From: Bacillota bacterium
GTDB taxonomy: Bacteria; Bacillota; Clostridia; Christensenellales; Borkfalkiaceae
Assembly: GCA_019423125.1 (NCBI GenBank)
Contig: JAHZBZ010000012.1
Location: 1-44,657 of the forward strand
Direction: 5' to 3'
DNA length: 44,657 nucleotides
Part shown: positions 15,824 to 23,430 of the stretch, one piece after another
How the letters are laid out: each line of letters opens with the position of its first letter
Numbering within the stretch: position 1 is the stretch's first letter
Position numbers and translations under genes: made by a program
The notes under the pieces: model-generated
Told to the model about the DNA's origin: nothing
Database searches by the model: none
The model's input: the letters and a program-made list of their open reading frames with translations, nothing else

Positions 15824-16984
15824 ATGGCTAAGATCCTGAAACTCAACGAAATCAGCAGCGTCGCGGACAAAGAATTCCCCGCGGGCTACACCTTCTCCAA
15901 AGACGTGCAGGCGCCCGAGGGCATCATGCTCCGCAGCTTCAACATGCACGAATATCCCCTGAACGACGAGCTGCTCGCGATCGCACGCGCAGGCGCAGGC
16001 ACCAACAACATCCCCATCCCCGCCTGCACCGCCAAGGGCATCGCCGTCTTCAACACCCCCGGCGCAAACGCCAACGCGGTCAAAGAGCTCGTCATCTGCG
16101 AGCTCCTGCTCGGCGGCCGCAAGATCGTCGACGCGATCGACTGGGTCAAGACGCTTAAGGGCACCGAAGGCATCTCCAAAGCAGTCGAAAAGGGCAAATC
16201 CGCGTTTGTCGGACACGAGATCATCGGCAAGACGCTGGGCGTCATCGGCCTCGGCGCCATCGGCGTGATGGTCGCAAACGCCGCAAAGGGTCTCGGCATG
16301 AACGTCATCGGCTATGACCCCTACCTCTCCGTCAACGGCGCGCTTCACCTCGACCCCGCAGTCGAGACGACCGCTGACCTCGACGCTCTGCTCAAGAGAT
16401 CCGATTTCATCACCGTGCACGTCCCGCTCACCCCGTCCACCGAAAAGATGTTCGACGAAAGAGCGTTCGGCATCATGAAACAGGGCAGCGTTCTCGTCAA
16501 CAACTCCCGCGGCGAACTGGTCGACGCGGATGCTGTGCTCGCAGCGATCGAGAGCGGCAAGCTGGAGAGATACATCACCGACTTCCCCACCGACAAGCTC
16601 ATCGGCGCGAAAAATGTCATCTGTGTGCCCCACCTCGGTGCAAGCACGCCCGAAGCGGAGGACAACTGCGCGGCGATGGCGGCGAAAGAACTCGTCGACT
16701 TCATCGAGAACGGGAACATCACGCACAGCGTCAACTTCCCCGACGTCTCCGCGCCCCGCACTTCCGTCTCCCGCGTGACCGTCATGCACGAGAACGTCAA
16801 AGAGGTCATCTCCAAGATCACCTCCATCATCTCGGGAAGCGGCATCAACATCGCGAACATGCAGGACAAATCCAAGGGCGACAAGGCATACATGATCGTC
16901 GATCTGGACGAGAAACCCTCCGACAAGGTCCTCAAGGAGATCAGCGCGCTGGACAGCGTCATCCGCGTCCGCGTCTTCGACTGA
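15824..16984 (+). CDS. serA: D-3-phosphoglycerate dehydrogenase
   Basis: A 386-residue NAD-dependent dehydrogenase that oxidises 3-phosphoglycerate, the first step of serine synthesis. The nucleotide-binding motif GLGAIGVMVANAAKGLG lies near residue 145. The catalytic Arg/Glu/His set is represented by NNSRGELVDADA and VPHLGASTPEAEDN. The last ~70 residues (from HENVKEVISKI) form an ACT domain with the GINIANMQDKSKG pattern, usual for serine feedback control. It is shorter than the E. coli-type enzyme with an intervening domain. No phosphoserine phosphatase (serB) is visible in the window. A strong terminator closes the operon. Confidence 0.96.
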   Translation: MAKILKLNEISSVADKEFPAGYTFSKDVQAPEGIMLRSFNMHEYPLNDELLAIARAGAGTNNIPIPACTAKGIAVFNTPGANANAVKELVICELLLGGRKIVDAIDWVKTLKGTEGISKAVEKGKSAFVGHEIIGKTLGVIGLGAIGVMVANAAKGLGMNVIGYDPYLSVNGALHLDPAVETTADLDALLKRSDFITVHVPLTPSTEKMFDERAFGIMKQGSVLVNNSRGELVDADAVLAAIESGKLERYITDFPTDKLIGAKNVICVPHLGASTPEAEDNCAAMAAKELVDFIENGNITHSVNFPDVSAPRTSVSRVTVMHENVKEVISKITSIISGSGINIANMQDKSKGDKAYMIVDLDEKPSDKVLKEISALDSVIRVRVFD

Positions 16985-16998
16985 ACCATCTGACAGAC

Positions 16999-17030
16999 AG
17001 GTCTGCCCCTCATCGGGGCAGACCTTTTTT
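16999..17030 (+). terminator. Terminator of serC-serA
   Basis: The perfect 11-bp stem AGGTCTGCCCC/GGGGCAGACCT has a 5-base loop and is followed by TTTTT at 17026-17030. Confidence 0.95.
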
Positions 17031-17083
17031 CGATTCCGGGCATCTGAGTCCGAGCATCTAAGACAGATTCCGAAACGCGCGGG

Positions 17084-17112
17084 TTGCTTTTTCGCTCCGC
17101 ATATGACAGAAT
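17084..17112 (+). promoter_or_regulatory. Possible promoter of the XRE membrane regulator
   Basis: TTGCTT (17084-17089) and CAGAAT (17107-17112) are 17 bases apart, upstream of a gene whose ribosome binding site is GGGAGG. The -10 match is modest. Confidence 0.4.
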
Positions 17113-17144
17113 AGAACAGACAAACAACGGGAGGCTTTTTCAGA

Positions 17145-18491
17145 ATGTCAAAGACAACGATCGGAGAATTTCTCGCGATCCTGCGCAGATCGAAGGGATA
17201 CACCCAACAGGAAGTCGCCGACAAGATCGGCGTCTCCAACAAGACTGTCTCGGGCTGGGAGACGGGCATTTCCTGCCCCGACATCTCCCTGCTCCCCGTG
17301 CTCGCCGACCTATACGGCGTCACCTGTGACGAGATCCTGCGCGGAGAGCGCATCGTGCGCGACGAGGCGCCGCGCTGTTCCGCCGAAAAACGGGAAAAGG
17401 CGGTGCGAAAACTGCTCGAAACCTGGCGCTTTCAGGCACACACCGCCCTTGCGATCGGCGCAGGCATCGCGCTCTGCGGCGTGCTCCTCTCGCTCGTGCT
17501 AGGCTGCGGGCTTTCGATGAGCCGCCTCGCCTTCCTGCTTTTCCTGCCCTTTTTCGCGGGCGCGCTCTTCTTCTGCCTGCTGCGCACGCGGTATATCCGC
17601 TACAAGGCGACCTCCGACGACATCGAAAGCGGCGAGACGGAAAGGTTTGTGCGGGAGATCCTGCGCGTGCGCCTCGCCTGCGGGTTTATCGTAGCCGGGT
17701 GTTTCGGGTTCGTGTTCCCGCATGTGTTCGCCTTCCTCTCCGTGTACACGAAGGTCGGTCTGATGCTGCCTTACGCCTTTTTGTACGGCATCCCCTGCGC
17801 CGCCGCGGCACTGCTTCTTTTCCTGTTCGTGCGGCTGATCGTGCTCGCCGTCAGCCCTTCCTGCGACAAAAAGACAAAGACGTTTGCGAAATTCCGCATC
17901 AAAAACATCTGCGCGATCTTCCTGCCCGTCGCCGCAGTGATCGCCGCGGCCTTCCTCTGCATCTCCTTTCTCCCCGACGGGCACACGCCTGCGCCCGAAA
18001 CATACATCTTCTCGGACATGCAGGAACTCACCGAACGGGCAGAACAGTGCGCGATCCTTGAAAAATACGACCACGAGGTCGTCTCGACGGAGACGCCGGC
18101 GGAAGGCACGGAGACTGCCCTCTATGAAGTCGTTTACCGCTTTCCCGATCTTTCCTCCGTGCCTGAAGATTTTTCGAGCTACTCCGTAAGGAGGGAGGGC
18201 GACGATCTGCTCGTCACCCTTCGCAGACTGCGCGTGACGCTTGCCGAAGAAGACGGACAAACGACCTATGACATCCTGCTCGCGGCGCCCGAATTTCAAG
18301 AGAGAGCGATCTCCTTCTCCGTCGAATACGTGAACGGTCAGGCTAGCTATGTTCTCACGTCCGCCGCGCCCTCCGAGGCGAACCTGTACGGCCTTGGGAT
18401 GATGATCGCGACGCCCCTTTCCGTCTGCGTTGCGGCAGGCGCCGCAGCGCTCTATATCGTGCGAAGAAAAAAGGCGAGCAAAGCACTTTGA
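17145..18491 (+). CDS. XRE-type helix-turn-helix regulator with a membrane-spanning C-terminal part
   Basis: A 448-residue protein. Residues 6-62 form a Cro/CI helix-turn-helix (RRSKGYTQQEVADKIGVSNKTVSGWETG, shown here only by its start and by VSGWETG) that binds DNA. From about residue 100 onward come at least six hydrophobic segments (around 105-130, 130-150, 180-205, 210-240, 260-285 and 425-445), with a soluble loop of about 130 residues (290-425) before the last one. That topology suggests a membrane-anchored one-component sensor; the loop may face outside. The family is common in Clostridia, but the ligands are unknown. It is monocistronic with its own terminator. Confidence 0.85.
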   Translation: MSKTTIGEFLAILRRSKGYTQQEVADKIGVSNKTVSGWETGISCPDISLLPVLADLYGVTCDEILRGERIVRDEAPRCSAEKREKAVRKLLETWRFQAHTALAIGAGIALCGVLLSLVLGCGLSMSRLAFLLFLPFFAGALFFCLLRTRYIRYKATSDDIESGETERFVREILRVRLACGFIVAGCFGFVFPHVFAFLSVYTKVGLMLPYAFLYGIPCAAAALLLFLFVRLIVLAVSPSCDKKTKTFAKFRIKNICAIFLPVAAVIAAAFLCISFLPDGHTPAPETYIFSDMQELTERAEQCAILEKYDHEVVSTETPAEGTETALYEVVYRFPDLSSVPEDFSSYSVRREGDDLLVTLRRLRVTLAEEDGQTTYDILLAAPEFQERAISFSVEYVNGQASYVLTSAAPSEANLYGLGMMIATPLSVCVAAGAAALYIVRRKKASKAL

Positions 18492-18500
18492 CACATGAAA

Positions 18501-18528
18501 AAAGAGGGCCCCGAGGGTCCTCTTTTTA
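18501..18528. terminator. Bidirectional terminator between the regulator and the lipoprotein gene
   Basis: The symmetric hairpin AAAAGAGG...CCTCTTTT, with an inner GCCC/GGGT stem and CGA loop, gives a T tract on the plus strand and, by symmetry, on the minus strand. Confidence 0.85.
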
Positions 18529-18538
18529 TCTTTCGTAA

Positions 18539-19480
18539 TCAGGTATAGCTGCCGAGATCGGAAGGCGCTTCGGGGATCTTTGCATTCCGCACCGAATCGC
18601 AGTCCAAATTGTAGAGAAGCTGCATGGAAAAACAGAACTGATAATTCCTGTCGTTGATGGTCCTCTTCATCTCGAATTCGTCGATCTCAAGCGAAATGCG
18701 GGCATAGAAACAATCGAAGACCTGCGTTTTCCGATCCCAGGCAAAATAGACACTGCAACTGTCCACCTCGACCGCCTCGACAAATGTCTCGGCAAGGCTT
18801 GTTCCGATCAGTGCGCCGAGAGTCTCCGTCAGCTCATCCGTGAAAACCTCCTTATCCATAGTGACTTTCACTTTCTGCAACGAAGAGGAATCGTCTATGT
18901 AGATCTTTGTCCCCGTCTGAAGATCCGCGTCTATCCCCCCGAAGAGATTGCCGATCGTGCTTTCGACGGAATAACCGAGCAATCCGCTCATGTCGAAGGG
19001 CAAACCTGCATTCTCCGCATAGATCTTTTTGTTCGTTCCGTTGTCCGTATATACGTTTCCGCCCTGCTGATACAAGGAATACTCATCCTTCGACTTCTTC
19101 GTGCCGTCGACGGTCGCGGCAGAATAGCTGCCGCCGCCACTGGTCCCTTCCGCCGAGCGGGCCAAAACGTAATCGGAATCCACATCGATCGACATGAACT
19201 CCGTTTCCTCCTTCTCGTCCGTACTCGTCACCATTTCCATGCTGAAATACATATCCGTCTTGAGCTTCAAACCGTAAGAATAACCGCTTTCACTGCTGTC
19301 GCCCGCGACGTCGCCAGCAAGAAAGACGTCGAGGTCTTCGATCATCGCAAGGACTTCTTCCTCGCTCGCCTCTTTGGAAAAACTTCCATTCAATGGTTCC
19401 GAATTGCAACCCGACATGGCAAAGCCAAACATCGCGCACAGTACCGCAACCGCAAGAAAACAGGTCGTCCTCTTTCTCAT
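18539..19480 (-). CDS. Predicted lipoprotein of unknown function
   Basis: A 313-residue secreted protein with a basic start, hydrophobic core and a lipobox ending in Cys25 (FAMSGC), so it should be lipidated by Lgt and cleaved by LspA, both encoded further on in this window. The mature part is acidic and Ser/Thr-rich, with beta-strand-like sequence (YSYGLKLKTDMYFSMEMV, VDSCSVYFAWDRKTQVF), suggesting a beta-rich extracellular domain. I do not recognise it. A sigma-A promoter and AGGAGGG site precede it; it is monocistronic. Confidence 0.8.
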   Translation of the reverse strand: MRKRTTCFLAVAVLCAMFGFAMSGCNSEPLNGSFSKEASEEEVLAMIEDLDVFLAGDVAGDSSESGYSYGLKLKTDMYFSMEMVTSTDEKEETEFMSIDVDSDYVLARSAEGTSGGGSYSAATVDGTKKSKDEYSLYQQGGNVYTDNGTNKKIYAENAGLPFDMSGLLGYSVESTIGNLFGGIDADLQTGTKIYIDDSSSLQKVKVTMDKEVFTDELTETLGALIGTSLAETFVEAVEVDSCSVYFAWDRKTQVFDCFYARISLEIDEFEMKRTINDRNYQFCFSMQLLYNLDCDSVRNAKIPEAPSDLGSYT

Positions 19481-19522
19481 ATTTCCCTCCTTGTACGTTT
19501 TACACGCACTTTCGTTATTCTC

Positions 19523-19550
19523 ATTATATCACGAAAGAGAAGATTGTCAA
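19523..19550 (-). promoter_or_regulatory. Sigma-A promoter of the lipoprotein gene
   Basis: On the minus strand, consensus TTGACA (19545-19550) and TATAAT (19523-19528) are separated by 16 bases. Confidence 0.8.
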
Positions 19551-19575
19551 GCCGCACACAAAAATTCTGCCCCTT

Positions 19576-19605
19576 TTATAAAAAGCGCAAAAAACGGGCA
19601 TACTG
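19576..19605 (+). promoter_or_regulatory. Candidate sigma-F/sigma-G (forespore) promoter
   Basis: TTATA (19576-19580), 15 bases, then GGGCATACTG (19596-19605). The downstream block matches the sigma-F/G -10 pattern GGnnAnAhTR at every defined position, and the -35 block matches GYATA at four of five. No sigma-A pair with good spacing is present here. Confidence 0.55.
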
Positions 19606-19641
19606 CATGTACAAAAAATTTTGATCCGTGGAGGTTTGGCC

Positions 19642-19773
19642 ATGTCCAAAAAGAAAAAGGCAAAAGTCCGCACGCTTACAGACGAACAGTATGAGAATTA
19701 TCTCATGGCATTGAAAGACGAGCGCCCGACCATGCTCATCGACAAGGACGGAAAACGCACGCCGCAAAGATAA
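19642..19773 (+). CDS. Small basic 43-residue protein, possibly forespore-expressed
   Basis: A short open frame, not obvious by length, but with all the signs of a real gene. TGGAGGT lies 7 bases before the ATG, a strong terminator lies 4 bases after the stop, and a promoter-like element lies upstream. The protein starts MSKKKKAKVRTLTDEQYE and ends DKDGKRTPQR; it is highly charged, with no membrane segment or Cys. I do not recognise it. The promoter resembles those of genes switched on in the developing spore, which would fit a small basic spore-core protein. It has no visible similarity to classical SASP signatures. Confidence 0.75.
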   Translation: MSKKKKAKVRTLTDEQYENYLMALKDERPTMLIDKDGKRTPQR

Positions 19774-19777
19774 ATTT

Positions 19778-19808
19778 CGGGCCGCCTCAAAGGCGGCCCG
19801 ATTTTTTT
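19778..19808 (+). terminator. Terminator of the 43-residue gene
   Basis: The perfect 10-bp stem CGGGCCGCCT/AGGCGGCCCG has a CAA loop, followed by ATTTTTTT. The convergent ABC gene ends at 19807, so it may also serve that operon. Confidence 0.95.
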
Positions 19809-21588
19809 ATTTGGCGAACTGTGAATTGTAGAGCTTGCAGTAGAACCCGCCCTTTTCCATCAGCGAGGCGTGCGTGCCCTGTTCGATGACGCTTCCGTCT
19901 TTCATCACGAGGATGAGGTCGGCGTCAAGGATGGTCGAGAGCCTGTGCGCGACGATGAACGAGGTCCTGCCCTGCATGATCTTTTTAAAGGCCTTCTGGA
20001 TGCGCATCTCCGTCATCGTGTCGATGTTGGAGGTCGCTTCGTCGAGGATGAGCATGGGAGGATCGGCGAGCATGACGCGCGCGATGCACAGGAGCTGGCG
20101 CTCGCCCTGCGAGAGGCTGACGTTGCCCGAAAGAACGGTGTCGTAGCCGTCGGGCAGGTTGCGGATGAAGAAGTCGCAGTATGCCGCCTTTGCCGCCGCC
20201 ACGATCTGCTCGCGCGTGGCGCCCTCGTTGCCGTAGGCGATGTTCCAGGCGACCGTCTCGTTGGCGAGAAAGCTCTCCTGCAAGACCATGCCGAACATCT
20301 TGCGGTATTCATCCAGCGGGATGTCGCGCGCATTGACACCGTCCACATAGATGTCGCCGCTTCTGAGATCGTAAAAACGCATCAGAAGGTTGATGAGCGT
20401 CGTCTTGCCGCAGCCCGTGGGGCCGACGATCGCGATCTTGTTGCCCGCCTTTATCTCAACGCTGAGGTCTTCGATCAGCCGCTGCCCCTCGCGATAGGAA
20501 AAACATGCATTGCGTATGCTGATGTCGCCGCGCACCTTTCCGACGTGCACGCTGCCCTCGGTGTTCTCCCCTTCCTCGTCCACGACCTCGAATACGCGCG
20601 CCGCCGAAGCAAACGCATTCTGAAGCTGAGTGATGACGTTTGAGATCTCGTTGAACGGCTTTGTGTACTGGTTGGCGTAGCTCAAAAACACGGCGAGCAT
20701 GCCGGGCGTGAAGCCGCCGAGCACGATCGCGCCGAGGACGAGCTCGCCCGCGTCGTTGCTGAGCATGCAGAAGATCGCGCCGAGGACGCACACGACCGCA
20801 TAGATGATCGCGTTGACGAAGCGCGTGCTCGGATTGGTGAGCGCGGAGTAGTACTGCGAACGCCAGCCGATCTCGTAGAGGTCGGCGTCGATCTTTTCGA
20901 ACCGCTCGCAAGAAAACTCCTCCTCGTTGAACAGGATGACCGTCTTCTGCCCGCCGATCATCTCCTTCGCGTGCGCCGCGAGCCTGCCCTGCACCTTGAC
21001 CTGCTTGCTGAAGCTCTTGAAGGTGCGCTTGGTGATGAAGGAGGCGACAAAGAGAGAGAGCGGCGTCAAAATGACGACGACGATCGCGATGATGTAGTTG
21101 ATGACAAACATCACGACGAGTGTGACGAGAATGGTCATGATGCCCGTGAACAGCTGCGCCGCGCCCTGCAGGAGCCCGTCGGAGATGATGTCGACGTCGT
21201 TGACGACGCGCGCCATCACATCCCCCTGCGCGTGGCTGTCCACATAGCGGATGCGCGAGGCGGTCAGACTGTCGAAGGCGTCGCGCCGCAGGTCGCGGAC
21301 CAGCTTGTAACACAGGCTGTTGACACAGTTGTTGAGGAGTTTCTGCGCAAGCGCGGCGAGCAGGACGCACAGCGCAAAGCCGCCGACGAGAAGATAGACG
21401 GAGGCAAAGTCGACCTGCCCCGCGCCGATCATCTTGTCGATGGCAAGACCGTACAGGACGGGTCCCACGAGCACGAAACCGACGTAAAAAATACTGAACA
21501 CAAACGCGCCGACCACATACCCTTTATAAGGACGGATGTAGTGAAGAAGGCGCTTTGTGAGACTTTTTTTCAATCCCTGCCCGTTCAT
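19807..21588 (-). CDS. ABC exporter half-transporter, catalytically intact subunit (TM288/LmrD-like)
   Basis: A 593-residue fusion of six transmembrane helices (within about 1-320) and an ATP-binding domain. Walker A is GPTGCGKTTL, the signature is LSQGERQLL and Walker B ends LILDEATSNID, with the catalytic Glu present. It pairs with the upstream gene to form a heterodimeric type IV ABC exporter (drug, lipid or peptide export). The start is set at ATG 21588 because it overlaps the partner's stop by 4 bases (ATGA); an ATG 8 codons upstream lies within the partner gene. The cargo cannot be predicted. Confidence 0.92.
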   Translation of the reverse strand: MNGQGLKKSLTKRLLHYIRPYKGYVVGAFVFSIFYVGFVLVGPVLYGLAIDKMIGAGQVDFASVYLLVGGFALCVLLAALAQKLLNNCVNSLCYKLVRDLRRDAFDSLTASRIRYVDSHAQGDVMARVVNDVDIISDGLLQGAAQLFTGIMTILVTLVVMFVINYIIAIVVVILTPLSLFVASFITKRTFKSFSKQVKVQGRLAAHAKEMIGGQKTVILFNEEEFSCERFEKIDADLYEIGWRSQYYSALTNPSTRFVNAIIYAVVCVLGAIFCMLSNDAGELVLGAIVLGGFTPGMLAVFLSYANQYTKPFNEISNVITQLQNAFASAARVFEVVDEEGENTEGSVHVGKVRGDISIRNACFSYREGQRLIEDLSVEIKAGNKIAIVGPTGCGKTTLINLLMRFYDLRSGDIYVDGVNARDIPLDEYRKMFGMVLQESFLANETVAWNIAYGNEGATREQIVAAAKAAYCDFFIRNLPDGYDTVLSGNVSLSQGERQLLCIARVMLADPPMLILDEATSNIDTMTEMRIQKAFKKIMQGRTSFIVAHRLSTILDADLILVMKDGSVIEQGTHASLMEKGGFYCKLYNSQFAK

Positions 21589-23297
21589 GCCGTTCTCTCC
21601 TGCGAATCGCATATCTCTTTATACAGTTCGCACGAAGCATACAGCTCGTCGTGCGTGCCGCGTCCCACGATCCTTCCGTCCTCCATCGCGAAGATGATGT
21701 CCGCATTCTTTATGGAAGATGCGCGCTGGGAGATGAGGATGGTCGTCACGTCTCTGAGCGACGCGATGTTCGCGCGCACCTTTGCGTCCGTCGCAAAGTC
21801 GAGCGCCGAGCAGCTGTCGTCGAGGATGAGGATCTCGGGCTTTGCGATCACCGCGCGGGCGATGGTCAGGCGCTGGCGCTGTCCGCCCGAAAAATTTCTG
21901 CCGCCCTCTCCTACGGGCTGATCGAGTCCGCCTTTTTCGCGGACGAAATCGTCCGCGCAGGCGATGCGGAGCGCCTCTTCGCAGTCGGCGTCCGTCGCCT
22001 TGTCGTTTCCCCAAAGCAGGTTTGAACGCACCGTTCCCGAGAACAGCCCCGCGCTCTGCGGCACGACGCCGAACAGAAACCGAAGCTCGCGCACGGGATA
22101 CTCGCGCACGTCGTGCCCGAAGATGCGTACACTCCCCTCGCTCGCGTCGTACAGGCGCGGAAGAAGGTTGACGAGCGTGGATTTTCCGCTGCCCGTACCG
22201 CCGATGATGCCGACCGTCGCCCCGCGGGGGATGGTCAGGTCGATATCTGAAAGGGAATACTGCTTCGTGCCCGCATAGGAGAAATTGACGCCGCACATTT
22301 CCACCGCGGGCGCGGAGAGATCGCACTGCGCCGCGCCGCCCTCGTCGACGGAGGACTGCGTGTCGAACACCTCGCTGACGCGGTTCATCGAGGCATGCGC
22401 CTTCGTGAACAGCGAGACGAGGTTGGAGATGACGATCATGGCGTTGAGGATCTGCGTCATGTAATTGATGATCGCGATGATGTCGCCGTCCGAAAGGCCG
22501 AGCCCCGCGTCGATCTTGAACGCGCCGAAGAACAGAATGATCGCGACGCCGAAGTTGACGACCGCATAGGTGAGCGGGTTGAGCCAGGCGCTGATCCTGC
22601 CGATGACGAGGGAATTGTCGAGCATATCCTTCGCCGCACCGTCAAAGCGCGCGCGCTCCTTGTCCCTGCCGCGGAACGCGCGGACGACGCGTGCCCCCTC
22701 AAGGTTATCGTTGGTGATCTGCGCGAGGCGGTCCAGCTTTTTCTGATTGCCCGCATAGTACGGGACGGTCTTGTGCATGATCAGCCAGAGCACAAGCCCC
22801 ACCAGCACAGATGCCGCGAGGACAATGAGCCCGATCTGCCAGTCGATGACGAGGCAGATGATGACAGAGCCGACCGCAATGAAGGGCGAACGCACGACAA
22901 GGCGAATGATCATCGCCACGGCGCTCTGCATCTGATTGACGTCGTTGACGGTGCGCGTGACGAGCGACGCGGAGCCGAGGCGGTCCAACTCGCGGTAAGA
23001 CAGCGTGTTGATGTGGCGGAAGAGCGCGTTGCGCACGTTGGTGCCGAAGCCCTGCGACGCGATCGAGGCGCTCCGCTGGCAATAGATCGCACAGCCGAAG
23101 CCGACCGCACCCATCAGGAGCATCAGCCCGCCCTGCCGCAGGACGTACCAGATGTCGCCGCTCGCGATGCCCACGTCGATGATGTCCGCCATGACGAGCG
23201 GGACGAGCAGCTCGAGCACCGCCTCGATCCACTTGGAAAGCGAACCGAGGATACACTGCAGGCGGTATTCCTTTAAATAGCGGAAATAGCGTTTCAA
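21585..23297 (-). CDS. ABC exporter half-transporter, degenerate-site subunit (TM287/LmrC-like)
   Basis: A 570-residue transmembrane-ATPase half-transporter. Walker A is GGTGSGKSTL and the signature is FSGGQRQRL. Walker B reads ILILDDSCSALD: Asp replaces the catalytic Glu, exactly the kind of change seen in the degenerate subunit of heterodimeric exporters such as TM287/288 and LmrCD. So this subunit supplies the non-hydrolysing site and the downstream partner the hydrolysing one. The N-terminal 300 residues hold six helices. It is first in the two-gene operon. Confidence 0.92.
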   Translation of the reverse strand: MKRYFRYLKEYRLQCILGSLSKWIEAVLELLVPLVMADIIDVGIASGDIWYVLRQGGLMLLMGAVGFGCAIYCQRSASIASQGFGTNVRNALFRHINTLSYRELDRLGSASLVTRTVNDVNQMQSAVAMIIRLVVRSPFIAVGSVIICLVIDWQIGLIVLAASVLVGLVLWLIMHKTVPYYAGNQKKLDRLAQITNDNLEGARVVRAFRGRDKERARFDGAAKDMLDNSLVIGRISAWLNPLTYAVVNFGVAIILFFGAFKIDAGLGLSDGDIIAIINYMTQILNAMIVISNLVSLFTKAHASMNRVSEVFDTQSSVDEGGAAQCDLSAPAVEMCGVNFSYAGTKQYSLSDIDLTIPRGATVGIIGGTGSGKSTLVNLLPRLYDASEGSVRIFGHDVREYPVRELRFLFGVVPQSAGLFSGTVRSNLLWGNDKATDADCEEALRIACADDFVREKGGLDQPVGEGGRNFSGGQRQRLTIARAVIAKPEILILDDSCSALDFATDAKVRANIASLRDVTTILISQRASSIKNADIIFAMEDGRIVGRGTHDELYASCELYKEICDSQERTA

Positions 23298-23328
23298 TTT
23301 CTTCTCTCTCTTGGATTTCTTTCTCTAT

Positions 23329-23359
23329 TCATTATAATCGCAACGGGCGGCGTTTGCAA
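23329..23359 (-). promoter_or_regulatory. Probable promoter of the ABC exporter operon
   Basis: On the minus strand a perfect TATAAT (23329-23334) is preceded by TTGCAA (23354-23359), with a 19-base spacer. The long spacer suggests a weak or activator-dependent promoter. Confidence 0.4.
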
Positions 23360-23380
23360 GCATTTGCCCCCGCCGCAATC

Positions 23381-23408
23381 AAAAAAAGGCGCCCGAAGGC
23401 GCCCTTTT
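23381..23408 (-). terminator. Terminator of the spoIVA-like gene
   Basis: GGCGCC pairs with GGCGCC around a TTCG loop, flanked by an A tract and followed on the minus strand by seven T. It lies 20 bases after the stop codon. Confidence 0.9.
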
Positions 23409-23430
23409 GAACGGCAATATGCTTGCTCTT

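Noticed and set aside
15818..17353. Long open frame (511 codons) on the minus strand
   Set aside because: Antisense to serA and the start of the XRE regulator; it crosses the serA terminator.
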